64,000 nt of DNA from an uncultured Roseateles sp. Lineage in GTDB: Bacteria > Pseudomonadota > Gammaproteobacteria > Burkholderiales > Burkholderiaceae_C. The DNA lies in the NCBI RefSeq assembly GCF_913777145.1, contig NZ_CAJYPS010000027.1, forward strand, positions 248,001 through 312,000, given 5' to 3'. The stretch's first letter is position 1; each line of letters opens with the position of its first letter. The notes beneath the pieces were generated by a model. That model was not told the origin of the DNA and ran no database searches. It saw nothing but the letters and a program-made list of their open reading frames with translations. Below are positions 42,047-54,529 of this stretch, one piece after another. Position numbers and translations under genes: made by a program.

Positions 42047-42760
42047 TCAGACCTTCAGCCGGAAAGGGTTGAAGTCGGTGCCGCGGTCGTAGTAATCCAC
42101 GCCCTCCACGCGCTTGAGGAAGCCGACGACACGGGCGGTGACCGGGTACATCACGACCTCCCAGGCCGTCTTGCACAGGTACTGGGTCAGGATGACCGCG
42201 AACAGCTGCTCGTTGGCCCAGATGCCGTAGAACGCGATCAGGAAGAACACGCCGGTGTCCACCAGCTGGCCCACGACGGTGGAGCCGATGATGCGGGCCG
42301 CGAGAAAGCGTCCCCGGGTCGCGACCTTCATCTTGGCCAGCACGAAGCTGTTGGCGAAGCTGCCACAGGCGAACGCGATCATGGAGCCGGCCGCGATGCG
42401 CCAGGTGTTGCCGAACACCGCCTCCAGCTGCGGCTGGTAGACCGCCATGAAATCGGTGGGCGCGGGCGGCTGGTGCACCACCACATAGGCCATGAAGGCC
42501 GAAAACAGCAGCGCGCCAAAGCCCGCCCACACGACGCGGCGGTCGCGCCCGTAGCCGTAGACCTCGGTCAGGATGTCGCCAAAGATGTAGCTGATCGGAA
42601 AGAAGAACAGGTCGGCGCCGTAGGTGACCGGCCCGAAGAAGGGCAGCACCAGCTGGGCCTGTTTGGCCGCGCCTATGAGGTTGGAGCACAGCAGCACACA
42701 CACGAAGGCCGCCATGATGAGGTCGTAGTACTTGAAGCTGCGGGCGTGGGAGTTGCTCAT
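42047..42760 (-). CDS. yhhQ: Queuosine precursor transporter (YhhQ/QPTR family)
   Basis: A 237-residue inner membrane protein with about six helices. Family phrases are IMAAFVCVLLCSNLIGAAK, LFFFPISYIFGDILTEVYG, GSMIAFACGSFANSFVLAKMK and VGQLVDTGVFFLIAF. YhhQ of E. coli imports 7-cyano- or 7-aminomethyl-7-deazaguanine (preQ0/preQ1) for queuosine synthesis. The family assignment is firm; the exact substrate here is inferred. It starts 12 bp after the hybrid kinase gene ends, so it depends at least partly on that transcript, although no functional link is obvious. There is too little leader for a preQ1 riboswitch. Confidence 0.92.
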   Translation of the reverse strand: MSNSHARSFKYYDLIMAAFVCVLLCSNLIGAAKQAQLVLPFFGPVTYGADLFFFPISYIFGDILTEVYGYGRDRRVVWAGFGALLFSAFMAYVVVHQPPAPTDFMAVYQPQLEAVFGNTWRIAAGSMIAFACGSFANSFVLAKMKVATRGRFLAARIIGSTVVGQLVDTGVFFLIAFYGIWANEQLFAVILTQYLCKTAWEVVMYPVTARVVGFLKRVEGVDYYDRGTDFNPFRLKV

Positions 42761-42772
42761 GCCAGGGCGTTC

Positions 42773-45700
42773 TCAGTCGTGGGAGGGCAGCGTGGCCGGC
42801 ACGGCGGCCGGGCGGGCCAGTCGCAGCAGCGTCTGATGCAGGCGCTGCGTGTCTATGGGTTTGGTCAGGAAGTCGTTCATGCCGGCGGCCAGCGCGTCGT
42901 CGCGCTCGGACACCAGGGCCGCGGCGGTCAGCGCGATGATGGGCAGTTGCTGGGCGCTGTAGTGTCGGCGCAGTTCGCGCGTGGCCTCGTGGCCCCCCAT
43001 GACCGGCATCTGCACGTCCATCAACACGATGTCGAAGGGCCGGCCCATGCTGGCCGCCGCGTGCACCGCCTCCACCGCCTGGCGGCCGTCGCAGGCCTGC
43101 TCGACCTCCATGCCCCATTGCTCCAGCTGGGCGGCCGCGATCAGCATGTTGACCGGGTGGTCCTCCGCGATCAGCGCGCGCAGGCCTTGCAGCCCCTCGG
43201 CCGCGCGCTGCTCGCGTGGCGCGTGGCTGCTGGGCGCGGGGGCGGCCGGCAGCGGCAGCTCGGCCCAGAACACCGAGCCCTCGCCCACCGCGCTCGCCAG
43301 CCCGACCTCACCGCCCATCAGCGTGGCCAGCTCCCGGCAGATGGACAGGCCCAGGCCGGTGCCGCCGAAGCGCCGCGTGGTGGACTCGTCCGCCTGCGTG
43401 AAGGGCTGGAACAGCCGCGCCTGCTGCTCGGCGGCGATGCCGGGGCCGGTGTCGCGCACCTCCAGCCTCACCCACTCGCCGGCACTGCCCTGGCCGTTGC
43501 GCTGCAGCGCCTTCACGCTCAGCTCCACGCCGCCGCGCTCGGTGAACTTGAGCGCATTGGTGAGGTAGTTGGACAGGATCTGGCGGGTGCGCAGCGGGTC
43601 GCCGAACACCCACTGCGGCAGCTGCGGATCGATGTCCACCGCGAAGCTCAGGCCGCGGGCCTGGGCCAGCGTCAGATAGGCCAGGCGCATGGAGGCCAGC
43701 AGCTCGCGCAGCGAGAAGGGCTGGCTTTCCAGCGTGAGCCGGCCGGCCTCGATCTTGGAGAGGTCCAGGATGTCGGAGATCAGGCCCGACAGCCCCTCGG
43801 CGCTCTCCATCATCTGGTTCAGGTAGTCGCGCCGCTGGGCCTCGCCGATATCGGGCTGCTGGGCCAGCCGGCCCAGGCCCAGCAGGCCGTTGAGCGGCGT
43901 GCGGATCTCGTGGCTGGTGTTGGCCAGGAAGGCGCTCTTGGCACGGCTGGCGGCCTGGGCCTCGTCCTTGGCCTGGGCCAGAACCGCCTGGATGCGGTGA
44001 CGCTCGGTGACGTCCTCGATGATCCAGATGGTGCCGCCGCGGCTGGGGTGGGCCGGGTCCACCGCCTTGGCCTGCAGCCGGGCCAGGAAGGTGGAGCCGT
44101 CGCGCCGGCGCATGGTGTGCTCGGTCTCGACCTGCTCGCCGGCCGCCAGCCGCGGGCCCAGCTCGCGGCCCACGGCCTGCCAGTCCTCCACGCTGGGCCA
44201 GACCACGCTGCCATGCTGGCCCAGCAGGCTGCCGCGCGCCCAGCCGAACATGGCCTCCACGCGCGGATTGGCCAGCACGAACTGGTGGTCGCGCGTCAGC
44301 GCGATACCGATGGAGGCGTTCTCCAGGATGGCGCCGTGGACCAGGCGCGTGCGCTCGCTCTCGCTGACGTCGCGGGCGTACAGCACCAGGTAGTCCTGGC
44401 CGTCCAGCGCGAAGGGGGCGACCGACACCAGCATGGACACCGTGCCACCGTCCTTGCGGCGAAAGCTCACCGGCATGTTGCTGGCCGAACCCTCGCGGCG
44501 TATCACCTCGCGGATCGCGGTGCGATCGCCCGCATGGGCCCAGATGCCCAGCTCCTCGGAGGTGCGGCCCAGCACCTCGGCGCTGTCCCAGCCGGTCAAC
44601 GCCTCGAAGGCGCGGTTGACCATCGCGTAGCGGCCGCTCTCGGCCTCGGTCAGCGTGATCACGTCGGGGCTGGTGGCCACCAGGTGGGACAGCAGGCCCT
44701 CGGAGCGCCGCAGCGCCTCCTGCGCGCGCGCCTGCTCGGTCTGGTCGGTGAAGAAGCTCAGCGTCGCGGGGCCGGTGGCGGTTTCCACGCGCACGCTAGT
44801 GGCCTGCACCAGACGGCGGCGGCGCGACAGCGTGCGCAGCCGGTACTCGGCCATGGGCTGCATCGCGCCGGGCGCCAGCCCCTCCAGGCGCGCCGCCTGC
44901 TGGCGGGCCGTCTCCTCGTCGCCGGGCTCGTAGTGGCTGAACAGGTCCTGGCCCACCATGCTGGAGCGCTGCGCGTAGCCGAACATCGCCATGGCCGCCG
45001 GGTTGGCGTCCAGCACCCGGCCCCAGCGGTGCAGCACCAGCGGCGAGGGCGAGCGGCGGAACAGCTCGCGGTAGCGGGTCTCGGTGGCGTGCACGCTCTG
45101 CTCGGCCGAGACCTCGCGGGTCACGTCGCGACCCACACCCCAGTAGCCGCGGAAGCTGCCCTGCGCATCAAAACGCGGCTCGCCACTCACCGACACCCAG
45201 CGCACGCCGCCGTCCAGGCCCACGCGCCGCGCCAGCACGCCATGGAAGGGGCGGTGCGACTCCAGGTCCGCCCGGTGGGCGTCCAGCTCGTCATCGCTGA
45301 GGCCCAGGCCGCCCAGCTCCCAGGGCGTCTTGCCCAGCCGGACCTCGATGTCCATGCCGGAGCTGCCGGCTCGCTCCTCGGCAATATGGGTGAAACGGAA
45401 CTCGCGGTCCATCTCCCAGTACCAGTCGGCCGCCATGTTCAGCAGGCCGCGGAAACGCGTGGTGCGCTCCTCGGCCTCGGCCAGCGAGCGCTGGATCATG
45501 CGCAGCAGGCCCAGGCCGGTGATCAGGCCGCCGAGCAGCAGCCCGCCCTGCACCAGCGCACGCAGCCACAGCGCGTTCAGCGCCATGGGGTGGGTGCGCC
45601 AGCCCAGCCACTCGGCCAGCCACAGGCCGCTCAGTGCAGCCAGCGCCAGGCCCCCCAGCCACAGCCCGCCAGCCATGCCCAGCAGCCCGATCGCGAACGC

Positions 45701-46096
45701 GATCACCAGGCTCATCAGCGGCAGGCTGAGCGCCCACAGGCCCAGGTCGCGCGACACCGCCACCACCAGCGGCAGCGCCATCACCAGCGCCAGCAGCAGC
45801 AGCACCGAGCGGCGCGGCTCGGCGCGGTTGGGCCGCTGCAGCTGCAGCGCCAGGCGGGTGAGCGACAGCAGCGAGATCAGCAGCGCCAGCAGCGGCGGCA
45901 ACCAGCCGTCCAGCCACTCGCCCGGCTGGCGCGACTGGGCCAGCATCAGCGCGACCGGCAGGAACAGTGGCCCGCAGACCTGCATGAACAGCCGCGAGGC
46001 CTGGGTGCGCAGGCTGGCCTGCAGCCGCTGCTGACGCAGCTCCGGCGGCTCCGCATGGCCCACTAGGCTGCTGAGGCTGTCCGGGCTGCGCGACAT
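42773..46096 (-). CDS. Membrane hybrid sensor kinase with four PAS domains and a receiver
   Basis: A 1107-residue sensor. Five or six membrane helices lie between residues 35 and 205. Four successive PAS domains occupy roughly 215-330, 345-460, 470-590 and 595-715 (for example NMAADWYWEMDREFRFTHIA and LVLHRWGRVLDANPAAMAMF). HisKA follows with the phospho-acceptor near residue 728 in NTSHEIRTPLNG. The HATPase domain has NALKFTERGGVEL, DTGPGIA and GGTGLGLSICREL. The C-terminal receiver has Asp at about 1026 in LMDVQMPVMGG and Lys in FLTKPID. No DNA-binding output or HPt domain is present, so a separate phosphotransfer partner is needed and not visible here. Confidence 0.93.
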   Translation of the reverse strand: MSRSPDSLSSLVGHAEPPELRQQRLQASLRTQASRLFMQVCGPLFLPVALMLAQSRQPGEWLDGWLPPLLALLISLLSLTRLALQLQRPNRAEPRRSVLLLLALVMALPLVVAVSRDLGLWALSLPLMSLVIAFAIGLLGMAGGLWLGGLALAALSGLWLAEWLGWRTHPMALNALWLRALVQGGLLLGGLITGLGLLRMIQRSLAEAEERTTRFRGLLNMAADWYWEMDREFRFTHIAEERAGSSGMDIEVRLGKTPWELGGLGLSDDELDAHRADLESHRPFHGVLARRVGLDGGVRWVSVSGEPRFDAQGSFRGYWGVGRDVTREVSAEQSVHATETRYRELFRRSPSPLVLHRWGRVLDANPAAMAMFGYAQRSSMVGQDLFSHYEPGDEETARQQAARLEGLAPGAMQPMAEYRLRTLSRRRRLVQATSVRVETATGPATLSFFTDQTEQARAQEALRRSEGLLSHLVATSPDVITLTEAESGRYAMVNRAFEALTGWDSAEVLGRTSEELGIWAHAGDRTAIREVIRREGSASNMPVSFRRKDGGTVSMLVSVAPFALDGQDYLVLYARDVSESERTRLVHGAILENASIGIALTRDHQFVLANPRVEAMFGWARGSLLGQHGSVVWPSVEDWQAVGRELGPRLAAGEQVETEHTMRRRDGSTFLARLQAKAVDPAHPSRGGTIWIIEDVTERHRIQAVLAQAKDEAQAASRAKSAFLANTSHEIRTPLNGLLGLGRLAQQPDIGEAQRRDYLNQMMESAEGLSGLISDILDLSKIEAGRLTLESQPFSLRELLASMRLAYLTLAQARGLSFAVDIDPQLPQWVFGDPLRTRQILSNYLTNALKFTERGGVELSVKALQRNGQGSAGEWVRLEVRDTGPGIAAEQQARLFQPFTQADESTTRRFGGTGLGLSICRELATLMGGEVGLASAVGEGSVFWAELPLPAAPAPSSHAPREQRAAEGLQGLRALIAEDHPVNMLIAAAQLEQWGMEVEQACDGRQAVEAVHAAASMGRPFDIVLMDVQMPVMGGHEATRELRRHYSAQQLPIIALTAAALVSERDDALAAGMNDFLTKPIDTQRLHQTLLRLARPAAVPATLPSHD

Positions 46097-46125
46097 GCAG
46101 GCGTGCGGCTCGATCGCCCCGGCGT

Positions 46126-46922
46126 TCAGCCGAGCGCGGCGCGCGTGGCCTCGGCCACCGCACGGGCGCGGGCGGCAAAGTCCGCCCCCGCGCCAGCATA
46201 GAGGATGGCGCGCGAGGAGTTCACGATCAGCGGCGCCGCGCGGCCCGCGGCCTGCACCACCGCGGCGGCGTCACCGCCCTGTGCGCCCACGCCCGGCACC
46301 AGCAGCGGCAGCGTGGGGGCCAGCTCGCGCACCCGGGCGATCTCGGCCGGGTAGGTGGCACCCACCACCAGGCCCAGCTGGCCGTTGCGGTTCCATTGCG
46401 TCTCGGCCAGATGGGCCAGGTGCTCGAACAGGCGCGGTTGGCCCGGCACGTCGGCCAGGCGCTGCATCTGCCAGTCGTCGCCGCCCGGGTTGGAGGTGCG
46501 GCACAGCAGGATCACGCCCTTGCCCTCGTAGGCGAGATAGGGCTCCACGCTGTCAAAGCCCATGAAGGGCGACAGCGTGACCGCGTCGGCGGCATAGCGC
46601 TCGAAGGCCTCGATCGCGTACTGCTGGGCGGTGGAGCCGATGTCGCCGCGCTTGGCGTCCAGGATGACCGGCACGCCGGGCGCCACCGCATGGATGTGGG
46701 CGATCAGGCGCTCGAGCTGCTCCTCGGCGCGGTGCGCCGCGAAGTAGGCGATCTGCGGCTTGAACGCGCAGACCAGGTCGTGCGTGGCGTCCACGATGGC
46801 AGCGCAGAAGTCGTAGATCTTGCTCGCGTCGCCGGCCCAGGCACCGGGGAAGCGGCTGGGTTCGGGGTCCAGCCCCACGCACAGGCGGGAGTGGGGGTGG
46901 GCTTGGAGCTGGGACAGGAAAT

Positions 46923-46926
<4 letters not shown>
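46126..46926 (-). CDS. pyrF: Orotidine 5'-phosphate decarboxylase, subfamily 2
   Basis: PyrF converts OMP to UMP, the last step of de novo pyrimidine synthesis. The 266-residue protein has the catalytic Asp-Lys-Asp array at Asp90, Lys92 and Asp95 in VILDAKRGDIGSTA. The subfamily 2 phrases LCVGLDPEPSRFP, AFKPQIAYFAAHR and LLVPGVGAQGGD are also present. This type is longer than the E. coli form (245). The ATG at 46926 overlaps the stop codon of the upstream c-di-GMP gene (ATGA), so the two are translationally coupled. Confidence 0.96.
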
Positions 46927-49142
<2,216 letters not shown>

Positions 49143-49233
49143 TGGAGGGGGAACATGCCGGAGTCGCAAGGGGCGTCGCGGGCCCGCGTCGCTACCGGCC
49201 TGAATATGTCATATCCGGTTATTGTCCGGTCTC

Positions 49234-49743
49234 ATGTTCATCCTGGATACCGAGCGGCTGAGGCTGCGTGAATTCACACCGCAGGACGCCCCGTTCCTGC
49301 GTGCCCTGACCAGCGAGCCCGGCTGGCAGCGCAACATCAGCGACCCGGGCATACGCACCGACGCGCAGGCGCTGGCCTGGATGGAGGAGCGGCTGTTTCG
49401 TGCCTACCGCGACACCGGCCACGGCTTCTGGGCCGTGCAGCGGCGCAGCGACGGCGAGCTGCTGGGCCTGTGCGGCCTGTTCAAGCGCCCCGCCCTGACC
49501 CAGCCGGACCTGGGCTACGCGCTGCTGGCCCGCCACGAGGGCCAGGGCTATGCGTCCGAGGCCGCGGCCGGCTGCGTGGCCCACGCGCGCGACCGTTTCG
49601 GCTGGCCGGAGCTGCTCGCCATCACCGCGGTGCACAACGCCCGCAGCGCTGCGCTGCTGACCAAGCTGGGCTTCGTCGAGGAAGAGACGCGGCTGCTGGA
49701 CGGCTACACCGAGCCGTCCCGCCACTTCAGGTTGCGCTTCTGA
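49234..49743 (+). CDS. GNAT-family N-acetyltransferase (RimJ/RimL type)
   Basis: A 169-residue acetyltransferase. The start LDTERLRLREFTPQDAPFL is typical of the RimJ/RimL branch, which acetylates N-termini or small amines with acetyl-CoA. The acetyl-CoA-binding motif is LLARHEGQGYASEAA, and NARSAALLTKLGFVEE is the usual C-terminal signature. The ATG at 49234 is chosen over a TTG at 49222. The stop codon abuts the stop of the convergent purB gene with no base between. Substrate unknown. Confidence 0.88.
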   Translation: MFILDTERLRLREFTPQDAPFLRALTSEPGWQRNISDPGIRTDAQALAWMEERLFRAYRDTGHGFWAVQRRSDGELLGLCGLFKRPALTQPDLGYALLARHEGQGYASEAAAGCVAHARDRFGWPELLAITAVHNARSAALLTKLGFVEEETRLLDGYTEPSRHFRLRF

Positions 49744-51168
<1,425 letters not shown>

Positions 51169-51358
51169 GTTTTGCGGGCCGGCACACCACCCGGGCCTCC
51201 TGACCAAGGCATTGACCATGGCAGCCGCGGCGCGCGTTCTCGCCTGGCCGCCAACACTCTGGCGAATCGCCGCGAGGCTGACAAGCCCTCCAAGGTGGTG
51301 GGCTGTCGGCCCCAGCCGACAAAGCCTTTTGACGGGCTTGGGCCACAGGGTCGATCGC

Positions 51359-51364
51359 TAGAAT
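51359..51364 (+). promoter_or_regulatory. Candidate -10 element of the GST gene
   Basis: TAGAAT lies 30 bp before the GST ATG. A TTGGGC at 51338-51343 lies 15 bp upstream and could serve as a weak -35 with short spacing. Confidence 0.35.
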
Positions 51365-51394
51365 GAATTTCGAGTTACGTGCCCTGTTTCCCCT

Positions 51395-52033
51395 ATGACA
51401 GCAATGAAGTTGATCGGTTCTCTCACCAGCCCCTACGTGCGCAAGGTCCGCATCGTGATGGCCGAGAAGAAGCTCGATTACCAGCTGGTGCTGGAAGATG
51501 TGTGGGGCAGCGACGCGATCCTGAAGATGAACCCGCTGGGCAAGGTGCCCTGCCTGGTCATGGAGGGTCAGGACTCCATCGCCGGCGCGGTGTTTGATTC
51601 GCGCGTCATCGTCGAATACGTGGACACCCTGTCGCCGGTGGGCCGGCTGATTCCCGAGCGCGGCCGCGAGCGCTGCGAGGTGCGCACCTGGGAGGCGCTG
51701 GCCGACGGCGTGATGGACGCCGCCATCCTGGTGCGCCTGGAGCGCACCTGGGCGCAGCGCCCGGCCGAGCAGCGCAGCCCCGCCTGGATAGACCGCCACC
51801 TGACCAAGGTCACCGCGGCGCTGGCCGCGATGAGCCACGGCCTGGGCGACAAGGCCTGGTGCTCGGGCAACCATTTCTCGCTGGCCGACATCGCGGTCGG
51901 CTGCGCCTTGAGCTGGCTGGAGTTCCGCTTCCCCGAGATCACCTGGCGCGAGACCCATCCCAATCTGGCCCGCCACATGGACAAGCTGGCCGCGCGCCAG
52001 AGCTTCCTGGACACCGCACCGCCCGCGGCCTGA
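51395..52033 (+). CDS. Glutathione S-transferase (YibF-like)
   Basis: A 212-residue GST. The thioredoxin-fold N-terminal domain has SLTSPYVRKVRIVMAEKKLD, with a Ser in place of the usual active-site Tyr and a cis-Pro in GKVPCLV. The helical C-terminal domain has HFSLADIAVGCALSWLEFRF, the N-capping motif of GSTs. It resembles E. coli YibF. Biochemical substrate is unknown. It is divergent from purB. Confidence 0.9.
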   Translation: MTAMKLIGSLTSPYVRKVRIVMAEKKLDYQLVLEDVWGSDAILKMNPLGKVPCLVMEGQDSIAGAVFDSRVIVEYVDTLSPVGRLIPERGRERCEVRTWEALADGVMDAAILVRLERTWAQRPAEQRSPAWIDRHLTKVTAALAAMSHGLGDKAWCSGNHFSLADIAVGCALSWLEFRFPEITWRETHPNLARHMDKLAARQSFLDTAPPAA

Positions 52034-52054
52034 GGCCGCGCGGCCGCGGGCCGC

Positions 52055-52702
52055 TCAGACGATCTGCAGCTCGCGCGAGCGCACGTGCAGCAGGCGCACC
52101 AGGCGCCAGATGCGGCGCTCGATCTCGGCCGCCTCCTGCTGCCACAGCCGCGCCACCTCGTCCACCAGCAGGCCATGGGCCAGCAGGCTCAGCAGGTGGC
52201 GGCCGGCCTGGTCCACCTGGCGGCCCGCCGGTGAGGCATCGGCGGCGGCGGCGGCCGGGCTGGCGGTGACCAGCGGACTGCGTTCTATGCCGAAGGCGGC
52301 CAGCGCCTGGCGCGCATGCTGCGGGCCCAGCGTCGCTCGGCAGGCGTGCAGGCGCTGCAGCGCGTCGGCGAGCGCGTTCGCACCGCCGGCCTCCACATGA
52401 AAGCCGTTCGCGCCGGCGCTCAGCGCGGCGAACAGCTGCAGATCGTCCGCGGTGGGCGTCAGCAACAGCAGCTGGGGCCGCACCGGCAGGCGGTTCAACT
52501 CCAGCGCCACGCGCATCGCGTGGCTGTCGGGCAGGCGCAGGTCGCAGGCGACGATGTCGGGCGCCAGCGCCGTGATCTCGGGCAGCGCATCGGCCAGCAC
52601 GAACTGACCCCCTGCCCATTCCAGCCCGTCGGTTTGCAGCAGCTGCGAGCGGGTGCGCTGCAGCACGGGCTCGCTGTGGCGGAGAAGGTAGACGGAGGGC
52701 AT
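52055..52702 (-). CDS. Degenerate NarL-like response regulator
   Basis: A 215-residue protein that fits a receiver domain plus LuxR-type helix-turn-helix, both in altered form. The receiver keeps the phospho-acceptor strand (IVACDLRLPDSHA) and LLLLTPTADDLQL. It lacks the acidic pair after the first strand (SVYLLRHSEP), and the conserved Lys is replaced in GANGFHVEAGG. The C-terminus (LLSLLAHGLLVDEVARLW, then IWRLVRLLHVRSRELQ) tracks the LuxR domain from its first helix to the VRSR end. Phosphorylation in the usual way is doubtful. No kinase gene is adjacent. It converges on the GST gene with 21 bp between stops. The ATG at 52702 matches the first receiver strand; one at 52753 is also possible. 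Confidence 0.65.
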   Translation of the reverse strand: MPSVYLLRHSEPVLQRTRSQLLQTDGLEWAGGQFVLADALPEITALAPDIVACDLRLPDSHAMRVALELNRLPVRPQLLLLTPTADDLQLFAALSAGANGFHVEAGGANALADALQRLHACRATLGPQHARQALAAFGIERSPLVTASPAAAAADASPAGRQVDQAGRHLLSLLAHGLLVDEVARLWQQEAAEIERRIWRLVRLLHVRSRELQIV

Positions 52703-52804
52703 CGAAGGGCGGAAACGGCGCAGCCGCGCATTTTGCAGTTTTTGCCGTTTCACCCCCTAGTTTTTGGAGGCTCGCCCCCTCAGGCGGGTGGATGGCCGGC
52801 GCCT

Positions 52805-54448
52805 TCAGCGCATGGGCAGGATGGGGCCCTGGGGCTCGAAGCTGTGTGCACTGGCCAGCGGCCAGTAGGTGCGGAAGGTGTTGTGCGACACCTCGCCGCG
52901 CAGCAGCGCGCCGGGCTCGACAAAGGGCAGCAGGTTGGCCAGCAAGCGCACCTCGTGCTTGTCGGTGCGGTGCACGATGTGCTGGGCGGTGATCTCGCGC
53001 GGGTGGCACAGGCCGGCGGCCTCCACCAGCTCCTTCAGCGCCTTCAGCGTGTTCTGGTGGAAGTTGGCGACGCGCGTGGCCTTGTCGGGCACGACCAGCG
53101 CCTGCTGGCGGCGCGGGTCCTGGGTGGTCACGCCGGTGGGGCAGGTGCCGGTGTGGCAGCTCTGCGCCTGGATGCAGCCCAGCGCGAACATGAAACCGCG
53201 CGCCGAGTTGCACCAGTCAGCGCCCAGCGCCATCAGGCGCACGATGTCGAAGGCCGTGGTCACCTTGCCGGCACAACCCAGCTTGATGCGCTCGCGCAGG
53301 TTCAGGCCCACCAGCGTGTTGTGCACCAGCAGCAGGCCCTCCTGCGCCGGCGCGCCGACATGGTTGGTGAACTCCAGCGGCGCCGCGCCCGTGCCGCCCT
53401 CGGCGCCGTCCACGACGATGAAGTCCGGCGTGATGCCGGTCTCCTGCATGGCCTTGACCACTGCAAACCATTCCCAGGGGTGACCGATGCAGAGCTTGAA
53501 GCCGGTGGGCTTGCCGCCCGACAGCTCGCGCAGCTGCTCGATGAACTGCATCATCTCCACCGGCGTGGAGAAGGCGCTGTGGCGGGCCGGCGAAATGCAG
53601 TCCAGCCCCTCGGGCACGCCACGCGCGGCCGCGATCTCGGCCGTCACCTTGGGGCCGGGCAGCACGCCGCCATGGCCCGGCTTGGCGCCCTGGCTGAGCT
53701 TGAGCTCGATCATCTTGACCTGGGGGTCGCGTGCATTCGCGGCGAACTTCTCCGCATTGAAGCTGCCGTCGTCGTTGCGGCAGCCGAAGTAGCCCGAACC
53801 GATCTCCCAGATCAGGTCGCCGCCGTGCACGCGGTGGTGGGCGCTGATCGAGCCCTCGCCGGTGTCGTGCGCGAAGCGGCCGGCCTTGGCGCCCTGGTTG
53901 AGTGCCAGGATGGCATTGGCGCTGAGCGCGCCGAAGCTCATCGCCGAGATGTTGAACACGCTGGCCTCGTAGGGCTGGGCACGGCCCGCGCCGATGACGA
54001 TGCGGAAGTCGTGGCTGGGCAGGTGGGTGGGCATCAGCGAGTGGTTGATCCACTCGAAACCGCGCTGGCCCACGTCCAGTTGCGTGCCGAAGGGGCGCTG
54101 GTCGGGCTCGCCCTTGGCGCGCTGGTAGACGATGGAGCGTTGCGCGCGCGAGAAGGGCGCGGCCTCGGTGTCGCCCTCCAGGAAGTACTGGCGGATTTCC
54201 GGCCGAATGAACTCCAGCAAAAAGCGCAGGTGGCCGATGACGGGGTAGTTGCGCAGGATGGAGTGGCGCTGCTGGCGCACGTCGTGCAGACCCAGCAGGC
54301 TCAGCGCGATGAAGAGCAGCGCCACCCAGCCCTCGGCCAGGCCGAACAGCCAGCCCAGGCTGAAGTGCAGGGCCAGCAGGCCGCAGGCCAGCCAGGCGAA
54401 GTAGCGCAGCGGCAGGCGGCGGGTGAGAGAGCTCAGCCAGTGGGGCAT
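52805..54448 (-). CDS. Membrane-anchored FMN-binding glutamate synthase-like protein
   Basis: The 547-residue protein corresponds to the central FMN domain of glutamate synthase (GltS_FMN) without glutaminase or NADPH parts. One or two N-terminal hydrophobic helices span residues 14-60 and anchor it to the membrane. FMN and iron-sulfur features include PYEASVFNISAMSFGALSA, IELKLSQGAKPGHGGVLPG, FIVVDGAEGGTGAAPLEF and the Cys group SCHTGTCPTGVTTQDP. This family is widespread in proteobacteria, but its reaction is not well established; glutamate synthesis is not demonstrated. It is divergent from sppA with 81 bp between the start codons. The open frame extends much farther upstream, but only antisense to sppA. 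Confidence 0.85.
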   Translation of the reverse strand: MPHWLSSLTRRLPLRYFAWLACGLLALHFSLGWLFGLAEGWVALLFIALSLLGLHDVRQQRHSILRNYPVIGHLRFLLEFIRPEIRQYFLEGDTEAAPFSRAQRSIVYQRAKGEPDQRPFGTQLDVGQRGFEWINHSLMPTHLPSHDFRIVIGAGRAQPYEASVFNISAMSFGALSANAILALNQGAKAGRFAHDTGEGSISAHHRVHGGDLIWEIGSGYFGCRNDDGSFNAEKFAANARDPQVKMIELKLSQGAKPGHGGVLPGPKVTAEIAAARGVPEGLDCISPARHSAFSTPVEMMQFIEQLRELSGGKPTGFKLCIGHPWEWFAVVKAMQETGITPDFIVVDGAEGGTGAAPLEFTNHVGAPAQEGLLLVHNTLVGLNLRERIKLGCAGKVTTAFDIVRLMALGADWCNSARGFMFALGCIQAQSCHTGTCPTGVTTQDPRRQQALVVPDKATRVANFHQNTLKALKELVEAAGLCHPREITAQHIVHRTDKHEVRLLANLLPFVEPGALLRGEVSHNTFRTYWPLASAHSFEPQGPILPMR

Positions 54449-54529
54449 GGGCGGGTCCAGGATCCGTGACGGGGCGCAGCTTAAGCGAGCCGGCTGCACA
54501 ATCGCCGCGCTGATCCAAGGAGGCGGTTG

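Noticed and set aside
42761..42772. preQ1 riboswitch upstream of the queuosine precursor transporter
   Set aside because: The gap to the upstream kinase gene is only 12 bp, so there is no leader to hold one.
42473..46066. 1197-codon plus-strand open frame
   Set aside because: Antisense to the hybrid kinase and part of the queuosine transporter gene; Gln-, His- and Arg-rich with no domain.
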